Positions 6,687 to 14,373 of a DNA stretch of 25,096 bases are shown here, in pieces. The notes beneath the pieces are model-generated. The model was given only the letters and a program-made list of their open reading frames with translations, ran no database searches and was not told where the DNA came from. Position 1 is the first letter of the stretch; each line of letters begins with the position of its first letter. Position numbers and translations under genes: made by a program. This DNA is from an uncultured Blautia sp. (GTDB lineage: Bacteria > Bacillota > Clostridia > Lachnospirales > Lachnospiraceae): positions 1 through 25,096 of the forward strand of contig USDN01000039.1 of assembly GCA_900553515.1 (NCBI GenBank). Direction: 5' to 3'.

Positions 6687-7205
6687 ATGGCAAATCCAGT
6701 TGTAACCATCACCATGGAAAATGGTGATGTAATGAAAGCAGAACTTTATCCGGAGGTCGCTCCCAACACAGTAAACAATTTTATCAGCCTGGTAAAAAAA
6801 GACTTTTATAACGGACTGATCTTCCACCGTGTAATCAATGGATTCATGATCCAGGGCGGATGTCCGGACGGAACCGGAATGGGCGGCCCTGGCTACAGCA
6901 TCAAGGGTGAATTTGCACAGAATGGTATTGCAAACGATCTTGCACATACACCGGGAGTTCTCTCCATGGCAAGAGCCATGCATCCAAACTCAGGCGGAAG
7001 CCAGTTCTTCATCATGCACAAAGCAGCTCCTCACCTTGACGGAAGCTATGCTGCTTTTGGCAAGATCACAGAAGGAATGGATGTGGTAAACCGCATTGCA
7101 GAAGAAGATACCGATTACAGTGACAGACCTCTTGACGATCAGGTAATGAAAACTGTAACCGTAGAAACCTTTGGCGCAGATTATCCAGAACCGGAGAAAT
7201 GCTGA
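6687..7205 (+). CDS. Peptidyl-prolyl cis-trans isomerase, cyclophilin type
   Basis: Cyclophilins speed proline isomerisation during protein folding. The 172-residue single-domain protein has no signal peptide, so it is cytosolic. The core motif FHRVINGFMIQGG starts near residue 46 with catalytic Arg48. GGSQFFI and LDGSYAAFGKI follow in the usual order. The ATG at 6687 has AAAGGAG 8 nt upstream. A strong terminator follows, so it is a single-gene unit. Its likely native promoter (4868-4896) is now 1.8 kb away across an IS whose transposase runs the opposite way. Expression may therefore depend on an IS-end promoter or be reduced. Confidence 0.95.
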   Translation: MANPVVTITMENGDVMKAELYPEVAPNTVNNFISLVKKDFYNGLIFHRVINGFMIQGGCPDGTGMGGPGYSIKGEFAQNGIANDLAHTPGVLSMARAMHPNSGGSQFFIMHKAAPHLDGSYAAFGKITEGMDVVNRIAEEDTDYSDRPLDDQVMKTVTVETFGADYPEPEKC

Positions 7206-7232
7206 TCCTCTGACAGATAAGCACTGTAGAAC

Positions 7233-7283
7233 AAAGCCGGTACGTTTCCCCCTTATATGCGGGAAGCTGTACCGGCTTTTTCT
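7233..7283 (+). terminator. Rho-independent terminator after the cyclophilin gene
   Basis: An 11-bp perfect stem AAAGCCGGTAC (7233-7243) pairs with GTACCGGCTTT (7269-7279), with a long internal region and a T-run continuing to 7281. On the opposite strand the T-run is broken (TTTGTTC), so it would stop the leftward yigZ transcript less well. Confidence 0.85.
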
Positions 7284-7309
7284 GCGATAATTATTTATTA
7301 TGTAATATA

Positions 7310-7966
7310 CTAATCTTCAAAAGTCATAACCTCTCCATCCAGAACAGCAAAATACAATTCCCTGTCTTTTTCCATCCGGGCTCTTCCATTGGTTCCTTCC
7401 GTAATAGCTTTCTGAACAGCATCTACTTCATCCGATGGGATCAGAAGCTCCAGAACCACCTTATCTGTATACTCACTGTTCAGGATAGGAATACTTCTTT
7501 CTCCTGCAATGTACTGGATCTTGCCGATCCCTGTATAATCTGTAGTCACTTTCAGAGATATCCCCCGCCGTTTCTCAATGATACGGCTGGCTGCAAGTCC
7601 CTCCTGCACAGCCTTTGAATAAGCACGTACAAGTCCTCCTGTACCCAAAAGAACTCCTCCAAAATATCGGGTGACTACCACTGCCACATTATAAATATCC
7701 TCTCCAAGGATTACATCCAGCATGGGACGTCCTGCCGTTCCTGACGGTTCCCCTGCATCACTGCAGCGAGTATATTCGCGATTCAACCCTATGGAATAAA
7801 CAAAGCAGTTGTGACTTGCATCCCAGTATTTTTTCTTCATTTCTTCCAGAAAGGCCATAACTTCGTCCTCTGTCTTAACCGGACGCACAGTAGCAATAAA
7901 TCTGGATTTTTTTTCCACAATCTCCCCTGTGCCGCCCTCCAGCACAGTCTTATATGTTTCCAGCAT
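7310..7966 (-). CDS. yigZ: YigZ/IMPACT family protein
   Basis: This is a conserved UPF0029/IMPACT-type protein whose bacterial role is not settled. The eukaryotic IMPACT relative regulates the kinase GCN2. The 218-residue length is typical. The N-terminal domain has KKSRFIATV near residue 20 and the diagnostic CSDAGEPSGTAGRPML around 69-84. The C-terminal half fits the DUF1949 ferredoxin-like domain. The ATG at 7966 has AGGAGAG 4 nt upstream. It is separated from the acetyltransferase gene upstream by a strong hairpin, so it may be its own unit. Confidence 0.93.
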   Translation of the reverse strand: MLETYKTVLEGGTGEIVEKKSRFIATVRPVKTEDEVMAFLEEMKKKYWDASHNCFVYSIGLNREYTRCSDAGEPSGTAGRPMLDVILGEDIYNVAVVVTRYFGGVLLGTGGLVRAYSKAVQEGLAASRIIEKRRGISLKVTTDYTGIGKIQYIAGERSIPILNSEYTDKVVLELLIPSDEVDAVQKAITEGTNGRARMEKDRELYFAVLDGEVMTFED

Positions 7967-7989
7967 ATTTTCTCTCCTAATATGAATAT

Positions 7990-8026
7990 GCCTCCTGCCT
8001 TTCCCGGCAGGAGGCGTGATATTTTT
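7990..8026. terminator. GC-rich hairpin between the acetyltransferase gene and yigZ
   Basis: Perfect 10-bp stem GCCTCCTGCC (7990-7999) with GGCAGGAGGC (8006-8015) and a 6-nt loop. The better T-run follows on the plus strand (GTGATATTTTT), where no gene is read. On the minus strand, the direction of the adjacent genes, it is followed only by ATATTCATATT. It probably still terminates or shields the acetyltransferase transcript, but the orientation is ambiguous. Confidence 0.55.
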
Positions 8027-8095
8027 CTGATTTTAATTATACGGAAGCCCCGTAAATATGTCAATCCCTGATAACGAAGGAGCAAAATATCCTTC

Positions 8096-8515
8096 TCAAA
8101 TTCTCTTTGATAAAAAAAGTTCTGCCGGCTGTTCATATCCTGGAATATCTATAATAAGACTTCCGCAGTCCTTATATCCTATTTTTCGGTAGAAATTCTG
8201 TGCCCCCTCATTTACCTGTGTAGAAGTGAGAAGCATACCATATCCCCTGGCTTTCATCTCCGTTTCCCAATATTCCATCAGTCTTCTTCCATATCCCTTT
8301 TGATGATGATCACAGGCTATATACAGCATTGTACAAAATGGTATGCTATCCCAGAAAAGATTATATCTAAGCAGACCAACAGGCTCATTGTTATCTGACA
8401 AAATATAACCCCTTTTATTATAAACTTTATCTTCAAATTCCTGTTCCGGTAAATGTCTGTCGAGACGGTACCAAAATTCTTTATCATCCATGTTCACATT
8501 TCTTATTTTAATCAT
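8096..8515 (-). CDS. GNAT family N-acetyltransferase, substrate unknown
   Basis: This is a single-domain acetyl-CoA-dependent acetyltransferase. The acetyl-CoA loop HQKGYGRRLM and the C-terminal AQNFYRKIGYKDCGSL match the GNAT fold. The substrate cannot be told from the sequence. I chose the ATG at 8515 (MIKIRNVNM, 139 residues) because AGAGGT lies 8 nt upstream and the fold normally begins there. An ATG 27 nt earlier (8542) has poor ribosome-site support. It follows the C39-like peptidase gene by 62 nt with no clear terminator, so co-transcription is possible. Confidence 0.85.
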   Translation of the reverse strand: MIKIRNVNMDDKEFWYRLDRHLPEQEFEDKVYNKRGYILSDNNEPVGLLRYNLFWDSIPFCTMLYIACDHHQKGYGRRLMEYWETEMKARGYGMLLTSTQVNEGAQNFYRKIGYKDCGSLIIDIPGYEQPAELFLSKRI

Positions 8516-8577
8516 GAATATACCTCTGTAATTTATGATCATCTTTTCGGTTCATTATCTATGAAAAACAGATCACT

Positions 8578-9456
8578 TTATTTCCCATATACCCAGCATT
8601 TCTCTATCTGCGGTTCCAGTCTGTCATACTCCCACTTTTTCCCGCTGTTGCCCCTGCTGAAAGGATCGTTAATAATCATCTGGCTGCCGGTATGTCCCCG
8701 GACCACGATGAAATGCCCGTTGTCTGTAAAGTCTCCCGGTCCCATGGCGCAGATGATCAGCTTTCCTTCATCCAGTTCTCTTTCCATTTCCGGCAGGCTC
8801 ATATAGGCAAACTGTGTTACCTTAACTCCATATTCCTTTGCCATATCCTCCATAAACAGCCAGGAGGTTCCTTCGCCCTCTACATAATAGCCCTCCTCCA
8901 TGGCCCGTCCTGCCAGCAGATCCGGAGTAAGGCTTTTGTCCCGGGTGATACTGTAAAGGACCATGGAAAGACAGGTTGGACCGCATCCGGAAATTCCTAT
9001 GTTCGACTGTCCGTAAGGAACATATCCCCATCGTTTGTCCCACTGTATAAAAAGCGGCACATCTCTCCTGCTTTCAGACAATGTGATACCGCCGGCTGCC
9101 TCTGCCGGTGCAGTCAGGCAGGTCACTGCAAAATCCAGGATCTCTGCATTCCGTTTCAATGCATTCAAAAAATCTACCGGGTATTTTTCTTTATTTTGGT
9201 TAATCTGATCCCAGAGCTTCTCCTCTCGTGTTTTTTCTACAGGAGTGACTTCTACGACCACTGCCTTTGGAGGAACAGAGGTCTCCTGAAACTGCCATTG
9301 TCTGCGCTCTCTCTGCAGAAAAATCCCTGCTGCCGAAAACAGAAAAACGGAAACTGTCATAATAACTCTCCGATTTCTTTCTTTGATCCTGTTTTCCACA
9401 GCAGGGCTTCTTGGACGGTCATTTCCACAAGAACCGGATTTATTCCTTTTTTTCAA
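8578..9456 (-). CDS. Membrane-anchored C39-like cysteine peptidase
   Basis: This is a predicted extracytoplasmic cysteine peptidase or amidase of the papain-like C39_2 type. Of the 292 residues, the first 30 are very basic and residues about 31-47 form one membrane segment, giving an N-in, C-out anchor. A linker precedes the catalytic domain from about 132. The catalytic set is probably Cys158 (GCGPTC), His248 (GHFIVVRG) and Asp264 (INDPF), with Gln150 as oxyanion residue. The start is a TTG at 9456 with an AAGGGGG-like site upstream. No ABC exporter or bacteriocin gene is nearby, so a leader-peptide-processing role is not supported. The substrate is unknown. Confidence 0.82.
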   Translation of the reverse strand: MKKRNKSGSCGNDRPRSPAVENRIKERNRRVIMTVSVFLFSAAGIFLQRERRQWQFQETSVPPKAVVVEVTPVEKTREEKLWDQINQNKEKYPVDFLNALKRNAEILDFAVTCLTAPAEAAGGITLSESRRDVPLFIQWDKRWGYVPYGQSNIGISGCGPTCLSMVLYSITRDKSLTPDLLAGRAMEEGYYVEGEGTSWLFMEDMAKEYGVKVTQFAYMSLPEMERELDEGKLIICAMGPGDFTDNGHFIVVRGHTGSQMIINDPFSRGNSGKKWEYDRLEPQIEKCWVYGK

Positions 9457-9520
9457 AGTATAGTCCCCCTTGCCCGATTTTTTATTTCGGTCAAAACTGT
9501 ATTTTCTCTTTTGTATAACA

Positions 9521-9550
9521 ATTATACCATAAAAACGCCCCCTGCTGTAA
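9521..9550 (-). promoter_or_regulatory. Extended -10 promoter for the C39-like peptidase gene
   Basis: On the minus strand, TGGTATAAT (9521-9529) is a perfect -10 with the TGn extension. A weaker -35, TTACAG (9545-9550), lies 18 nt away. It sits about 65 nt before the TTG start. Confidence 0.6.
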
Positions 9551-9661
9551 TTTTTATTCTCACATTCTGCCGCAGAGAGTGTTTTCTTCTATAGCGGATA
9601 TGGAAATTACAATATTTTTGAATTTTTCTGCTATACTAAATATGAAGTTTTTATTTTGGGG

Positions 9662-9690
9662 TTTATTTACGTTTTTTTATTTGATATAAT
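9662..9690 (+). promoter_or_regulatory. Promoter for the penicillin-binding protein gene
   Basis: -35-like TTTATT (9662-9667), 17 nt, -10 TATAAT (9685-9690), in a very AT-rich stretch. The start would be about 20 nt before the gene. The ribosome site AAAGGAGG (9703-9710) lies 6 nt before the ATG. This leader is unusually short. Confidence 0.55.
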
Positions 9691-9716
9691 AAAACGGATT
9701 ATAAAGGAGGAAAATC

Positions 9717-12353
9717 ATGAATTACGGTAAAAAATCAGTCGCAAAAAAACGAAATTCTCTGATTTCCCGTACAGCCATGATGGGGAAACGTGCACACGTT
9801 TCTTTTATCAGAGTTCTTTTTGTTTCTCTGATCACTTTATGCGTGGTCGTAGGCTGCATAGGGATCGGTGCATTTCGAGGGATCATAGACAATGCTCCAG
9901 ATGTAGATGATGTAGACATTTCACCGCTGGGGTACGCAACCTTCCTGTATGACGGAGACGGAAATCAGCTGCGCAAACTGACTGCTCCCAGTTCCAACCG
10001 TCTGCCGGTCTCTATTGAACAGATCCCGGTAGATCTGCAGCATGCAGTAGTGGCTATTGAGGACGAACGTTTCTACGAACACAATGGTATTGATGTAAGA
10101 GGTATTCTCCGTGCTTTCGTAAAAAACATCAGTTCCGGAGGCCTTTCTGAGGGAGCCAGTACCATTACACAGCAGCTTCTGAAAAATAATGTTTTTACTA
10201 ACTGGACCAACGAGTCTACCTGGCTGGAACGTTTTACCAGAAAGTTCCAGGAACAGTTTCTTGCAATCCAGATCGAGAAAAAGATCAATGATAAAAATGT
10301 GATTCTTGAAAACTATCTGAACACCATCAACCTGGGAGCCGGAGCTTATGGTGTACAGGCAGCTGCAAGACAGTATTTTAACAAAGATGTATGGGATCTG
10401 AATCTTTCCGAATGTGCAACACTTGCCGGAATCACCCAGAATCCTACACAGTTTAACCCTATCGAACATCCGGAAGCCAATGCCAAAAGACGCAAAGAGG
10501 TTCTTAATCATATGCGTGATCAGGGATACATCTCTCAGGAGCAATATGAACAGACCCTCAGTCATGACATTTATTCTGAGATCCAGGCAGCCCAGGCGCT
10601 GAACGCAGAAACTGCAGATACTATCTACAGCTATTTTGAAGATGAACTGATCGACCAGGTCATCAGCGATCTGATGAACATCAAAGGCTACACCAGAACC
10701 CAGGCTCAGAACCTGGTCTACAGCGGCGGACTGAAAATATACACTACACAGGATCAGGCCATCCAGAATATCCTGGATGAAGAATATGCAAATCCGGAAA
10801 ACTATCCGCAAAATGTACAGTATGCCCTTGATTATGCACTGACTGTCCAGAACCCTCAGGGCGAAGAGGTCAATTACAGCAAAGAAATGCTGCGGCTTTA
10901 CTTCCAGAATGAAGATCCTGAATTCGACCTTCTGTTTTCCTCACAGGAAGAAGGTCAGGAATATGTAGACAGATACAAACAGTCTATTCTGGCAGATGGA
11001 AGTACTGTGATTGCAGAACGTGTAAATTTCGCACCTCAGCCTCAATCCTCCATGAGTGTCATCGATCAGCATACAGGCTATGTAAAAGCCATCGTAGGCG
11101 GACGCGGAGAAAAGACTGCCAGTCTTACACTGAACCGCGCAACAGACACCACCAGACAGCCTGGTTCCACATTTAAGATCGTGTCCACTTATGCTCCTGC
11201 ACTTAATGAAAAGGGGATGACCCTTGCCACAACCTTTGAAGACGAACCTTATAATTATCCAGACGGATCTCCTGTAGAAAATGCATCCAGATCCTACAGC
11301 GGAACCACAACTATCCGCAGGGCGATCCAGAATTCTATTAACGTTGTAGCCGTAAAATGTCTGGAGGAAGTAACTCCGGAACTTGGTCTTCAGTACCTGG
11401 ATAATTTTGGATTTACCACCCTTGCCCATGGCACGGAGGCAGATACAGATGAAGACGGAACCGTATGGACAGATGCCAACCTTCCTATGGCTCTTGGCGG
11501 TCTGACTCACGGTGTTACCAACATTGAGCTTTGCGCCGCTTATGCAGCCATTGCAAACCAGGGTAATTATATCGAACCTCTGTATTACACAAAGATCCTC
11601 GATCATGACGGAAACGTACTCATCGAAAAAAATTCTGCAGGACGCTCTGTGATCAAAGAAAGTACTGCATGGCTTCTCACCAGCGCCATGGAAGACGTTG
11701 TAAATTATGGTACCGGTACTGCCTGCCAGCTGGATAATATGACTGTAGCCGGAAAAACAGGTACTACTGATGATTACAACGACTTGTGGTTTGCAGGTTA
11801 CACACCATATTATACATGTACTGTATGGTCGGGATTTGATAACAATGAAAAACTCCCGGATGATTATTCCCGTGAATTCCATAAAAATCTGTGGAAAAAA
11901 GTTATGACCCGCATTCATGAGGGACTGGAAAACAAAGACTTTGAAATGCCTTCTACCGTAGAAAAAGTAAGCATCTGTGCCGATACAGGACTGCTCCCAA
12001 GAGCGGGCTGCTCTGTGATCACAGAATACTTTGATATCGGTGATGTTCCGACAGATTACTGCGATCAGCATTTCTACGAACCAGAACCAATTCCGGAATA
12101 CATCTACGATGAAACTGAAATTCCTGAACCAACTATAATGCCGGAAGATCCTAATGCTGACGGCAATGTTGAGGATCCCAATGCTGGCGGTACCGAAGAT
12201 CCTAACACAGGAGGCGGTACTGAAGATCCTAATGCAGGAGGCGGTACCGAGGATCCTAACGCTGGCGGCGATGGCGGCGGCGATAACAACGGCGGTGATG
12301 GCAGCGGCGGCGACTGGAATGAAGGAGAATGGGAAGTATATTATCCTCAGTAA
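9717..12353 (+). CDS. Class A penicillin-binding protein (PBP1A type, bifunctional)
   Basis: This enzyme polymerises lipid II into glycan strands and cross-links the peptides outside the membrane. The 878 residues begin with a basic tail and one membrane segment at about 30-50. The GT51 glycosyltransferase domain has EDERFYEHNGID near residue 114, containing the catalytic Glu, and GASTITQQLLKN. The transpeptidase domain has STFK with nucleophile Ser484, SIN at 540-542, and KTG at 680-682. After the transpeptidase comes a low-complexity tail with five copies of a Glu-Asp-Pro-Asn/Gly unit and a Gly/Asp-rich end, probably a flexible wall-spanning extension. It is a single-gene unit with its own promoter and terminator. 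Confidence 0.95.
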   Translation: MNYGKKSVAKKRNSLISRTAMMGKRAHVSFIRVLFVSLITLCVVVGCIGIGAFRGIIDNAPDVDDVDISPLGYATFLYDGDGNQLRKLTAPSSNRLPVSIEQIPVDLQHAVVAIEDERFYEHNGIDVRGILRAFVKNISSGGLSEGASTITQQLLKNNVFTNWTNESTWLERFTRKFQEQFLAIQIEKKINDKNVILENYLNTINLGAGAYGVQAAARQYFNKDVWDLNLSECATLAGITQNPTQFNPIEHPEANAKRRKEVLNHMRDQGYISQEQYEQTLSHDIYSEIQAAQALNAETADTIYSYFEDELIDQVISDLMNIKGYTRTQAQNLVYSGGLKIYTTQDQAIQNILDEEYANPENYPQNVQYALDYALTVQNPQGEEVNYSKEMLRLYFQNEDPEFDLLFSSQEEGQEYVDRYKQSILADGSTVIAERVNFAPQPQSSMSVIDQHTGYVKAIVGGRGEKTASLTLNRATDTTRQPGSTFKIVSTYAPALNEKGMTLATTFEDEPYNYPDGSPVENASRSYSGTTTIRRAIQNSINVVAVKCLEEVTPELGLQYLDNFGFTTLAHGTEADTDEDGTVWTDANLPMALGGLTHGVTNIELCAAYAAIANQGNYIEPLYYTKILDHDGNVLIEKNSAGRSVIKESTAWLLTSAMEDVVNYGTGTACQLDNMTVAGKTGTTDDYNDLWFAGYTPYYTCTVWSGFDNNEKLPDDYSREFHKNLWKKVMTRIHEGLENKDFEMPSTVEKVSICADTGLLPRAGCSVITEYFDIGDVPTDYCDQHFYEPEPIPEYIYDETEIPEPTIMPEDPNADGNVEDPNAGGTEDPNTGGGTEDPNAGGGTEDPNAGGDGGGDNNGGDGSGGDWNEGEWEVYYPQ
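12144..12269 (+). repeat. Tandem coding repeat (EDPNxGGGT) in the PBP tail
   Basis: Five imperfect units of 7-11 codons (residues 810-851), each beginning GAAGATCC or GAGGATCC. The two central units are nearly identical in DNA, which suggests recent slippage or unequal recombination. The copy number could vary between strains. Confidence 0.8.
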
Positions 12354-12357
12354 GTAT

Positions 12358-12395
12358 AAAAAGGAGATTTCCAAAACAGGAAATCTCCTTTTTTA
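12358..12395. terminator. Bidirectional terminator between the PBP gene and glk
   Basis: A perfect 15-bp stem AAAAAGGAGATTTCC (12358-12372) pairs with 12379-12393 around a 6-nt loop. T-runs occur on both strands. It lies between converging genes: 5 nt after the PBP stop and about 50 nt past the glk stop. Confidence 0.9.
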
Positions 12396-12443
12396 TACTG
12401 AAATCCAGGTTATAAATTTTCCATAAATGTGCTTTTCTTTCTA

Positions 12444-13373
12444 TTACAGTACCATTTTTGCAGCACCATAAATGCCGGCATCATTTCCAAGGCTTGCGAT
12501 CACAATCGGAACCTCTTTACATAAAGAGAACGCGTACTCTTTATAGTGCTTTGTGATACAGTCGATCAGAGACTGTCCTGCCTTAGATACACCGCCGCCG
12601 ATAACAATCGCTTCAGGGTCTACAACTGCTGCAAATATTCCAAGAGCCCCTCCAAGTTTTTCCCCTACTTCATCCATCACACGGCAGGCCAGGGCGTCTC
12701 CTGCTTTAAAAGCATCCAGTACATCCTTTGCTTCTATCTGCTCCATATTTCTCAGAACACTTGCCTCCTCAGAAGCCGCAAGTGCTTTCTTTGCAAGGCG
12801 TACGATTCCTGTTGCAGAAGAATATTGTTCCAGGCATCCTTTATTTCCACAGTTGCAGCTTTCTGTTTCTTCATGGCATACATTTGCATGTCCAATCTCT
12901 CCGCCAGCTCCATGATGTCCTGCAACAATTTTTCCCTCTACAATGATACCGCCGCCTACGCCTGTTCCAAGCGTTACCATAATCACATTCTGAGAACCTG
13001 CCGCAGCACCTTTCCAGGCTTCCCCAAGTGCTGCTACGTTTGCATCATTTCCAGCTTTTGCCGGAAGTCCGATCAGCTCACTGAGTTCTTTAGCTACTGG
13101 TTTAAATCCCCAGTGAAGGTTTACTGCACAGGCAGCTTCCCCATTGCTGTTGATCGGTCCCGGGATACCGATACCAACACCTGCTACATCTGACTTATTA
13201 ATACTTTTTTCTGTAATCTTTGCCTTAATCGCCTCTGCAACATCAGGAAGAATATGTGCGCCCTCATCTTCCGTTCTTGTGGGGATCTCCCACTTGTCGA
13301 CCAGAGTTCCGTCTGTCTGGAAAAGTCCACATTTTACAGTAGTTCCTCCTACATCAATACCAAAACAATACAT
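12444..13373 (-). CDS. glk: Glucokinase, ROK family
   Basis: This enzyme phosphorylates glucose (ATP-dependent) to glucose 6-phosphate in the cytosol. The 309-residue ROK protein has the ATP-binding DVGGTTVKCG at residues 7-16, the catalytic Asp110 in GND, and the zinc motif CNCGNKGCLE at 173-182 with GHANVC before it. There is no N-terminal helix-turn-helix, so it is a kinase and not a ROK repressor. The ATG at 13373 has AAAGGGG nearby and the gene starts 20 nt after hprK ends. Other hexose substrates cannot be excluded. Position next to hprK links it to sugar flux control. Confidence 0.93.
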   Translation of the reverse strand: MYCFGIDVGGTTVKCGLFQTDGTLVDKWEIPTRTEDEGAHILPDVAEAIKAKITEKSINKSDVAGVGIGIPGPINSNGEAACAVNLHWGFKPVAKELSELIGLPAKAGNDANVAALGEAWKGAAAGSQNVIMVTLGTGVGGGIIVEGKIVAGHHGAGGEIGHANVCHEETESCNCGNKGCLEQYSSATGIVRLAKKALAASEEASVLRNMEQIEAKDVLDAFKAGDALACRVMDEVGEKLGGALGIFAAVVDPEAIVIGGGVSKAGQSLIDCITKHYKEYAFSLCKEVPIVIASLGNDAGIYGAAKMVL

Positions 13374-13393
13374 GATATTTCCCCTTTCTCTTT

Positions 13394-14326
13394 TTATTTT
13401 TCACGTTTTTTTGCAATATTGGCCTGCACACGTTTATACAGTTCCTCTGCTGCATTATAGCCCATCTTTTTCTGTCTGTGGTTGACAGCGGCAGATTCTA
13501 CAATCACCGCCAGATTACGTCCCGGACGGATAGGCAGGGAATGGCAGACGATCTTGTTGCCCAGATACTCTGTATACTCCTCTGTAAGACCAAGACGATC
13601 ATATTCCTTATCTCTGTCCCATTCCTCCAGTTTGATAACAAGATCTACAGACTGCGTATCTTTTACACTTTCTACACCAAACAGAGTCTTAACATCAATA
13701 ATACCAATTCCACGCAGCTCAATAAAATGTCTTGTGATATCGGGCGCGGAACCTACCAGCGTTACATCGCTGACCTTACGCAGTTCTACCACATCATCGC
13801 TGACAAGACGATGTCCTCGCTTGATCAGCTCCAGAGCAGCCTCGCTTTTACCGATACCGCTTTCTCCGGTGATCAGGATACCCTCACCATAAACATCCAC
13901 CAGAACTCCATGGATGGAAATGCAGGGAGCAAGCTGTACTCCAAGCCAGCGGATGATCTCTGCCATAAGACTGGAAGTTGTTCTTTCTGTTACAAATGTA
14001 GGAACATTATATTTAATGGCAAGATCCAGCATATCCTGCGACGGTTTTGTCATGGTACTGAAAATTACACAGGGAATCTTACTGGAAATAAAACGTTCGT
14101 ATTTCATCAGACGCTTTTCATCCGGAAGCTGCATCAGATATGTGTACTCTACATATCCAATGATCTGAACACGTTCATTGGCAAAATGTTCCAGGTACCC
14201 GGTAAGCTGCAGTGCAGGACGGTTGATCTCTGCAGTCATGATCCTCTTGTCTGACAGGTCGATCTCCGGAGTCAGATTCGTAAGATTCTGCTCCTGCACC
14301 ATCTTTGTCATCAATACACCTTTCAT
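13394..14326 (-). CDS. hprK: HPr kinase/phosphorylase
   Basis: HprK/P phosphorylates and dephosphorylates Ser46 of HPr, the switch for carbon catabolite repression in Firmicutes. The 310-residue length is normal. The N-terminal domain covers about residues 1-130. Walker A GESGIGKS is at 154-161, and the family signature HFIELRGIGIIDVKTLFG follows at about 200-217. The ATG at 14326 has AAGGAG 9 nt upstream. A second ATG at 14308 is also possible. It lies between uvrC and glk in one leftward run, an order I regard as common in Clostridia. Confidence 0.96.
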   Translation of the reverse strand: MKGVLMTKMVQEQNLTNLTPEIDLSDKRIMTAEINRPALQLTGYLEHFANERVQIIGYVEYTYLMQLPDEKRLMKYERFISSKIPCVIFSTMTKPSQDMLDLAIKYNVPTFVTERTTSSLMAEIIRWLGVQLAPCISIHGVLVDVYGEGILITGESGIGKSEAALELIKRGHRLVSDDVVELRKVSDVTLVGSAPDITRHFIELRGIGIIDVKTLFGVESVKDTQSVDLVIKLEEWDRDKEYDRLGLTEEYTEYLGNKIVCHSLPIRPGRNLAVIVESAAVNHRQKKMGYNAAEELYKRVQANIAKKREK

Positions 14327-14373
14327 ATGTGTGTTCTCCTTTTTTATATATTAGCGGCACAAATTACTTTGTG

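Noticed and set aside
8578..9456. Bacteriocin export or processing locus
   Set aside because: No ABC exporter, double-glycine precursor or immunity-like gene is present around the C39-like peptidase.
8692..9594. A 300-codon plus-strand frame opposite the C39-like peptidase
   Set aside because: It has no motif, covers the promoter of the opposite gene, and its reading is Cys/Phe-rich noise. The minus-strand gene has a complete catalytic set.
10941..12374. A 477-codon open frame on the minus strand, antisense to the PBP gene
   Set aside because: It lies wholly opposite a clear PBP with all catalytic motifs. Its translation is Cys/Ile/Phe-rich without domains, and no ribosome site was found. 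Long antisense frames arise from codon bias.
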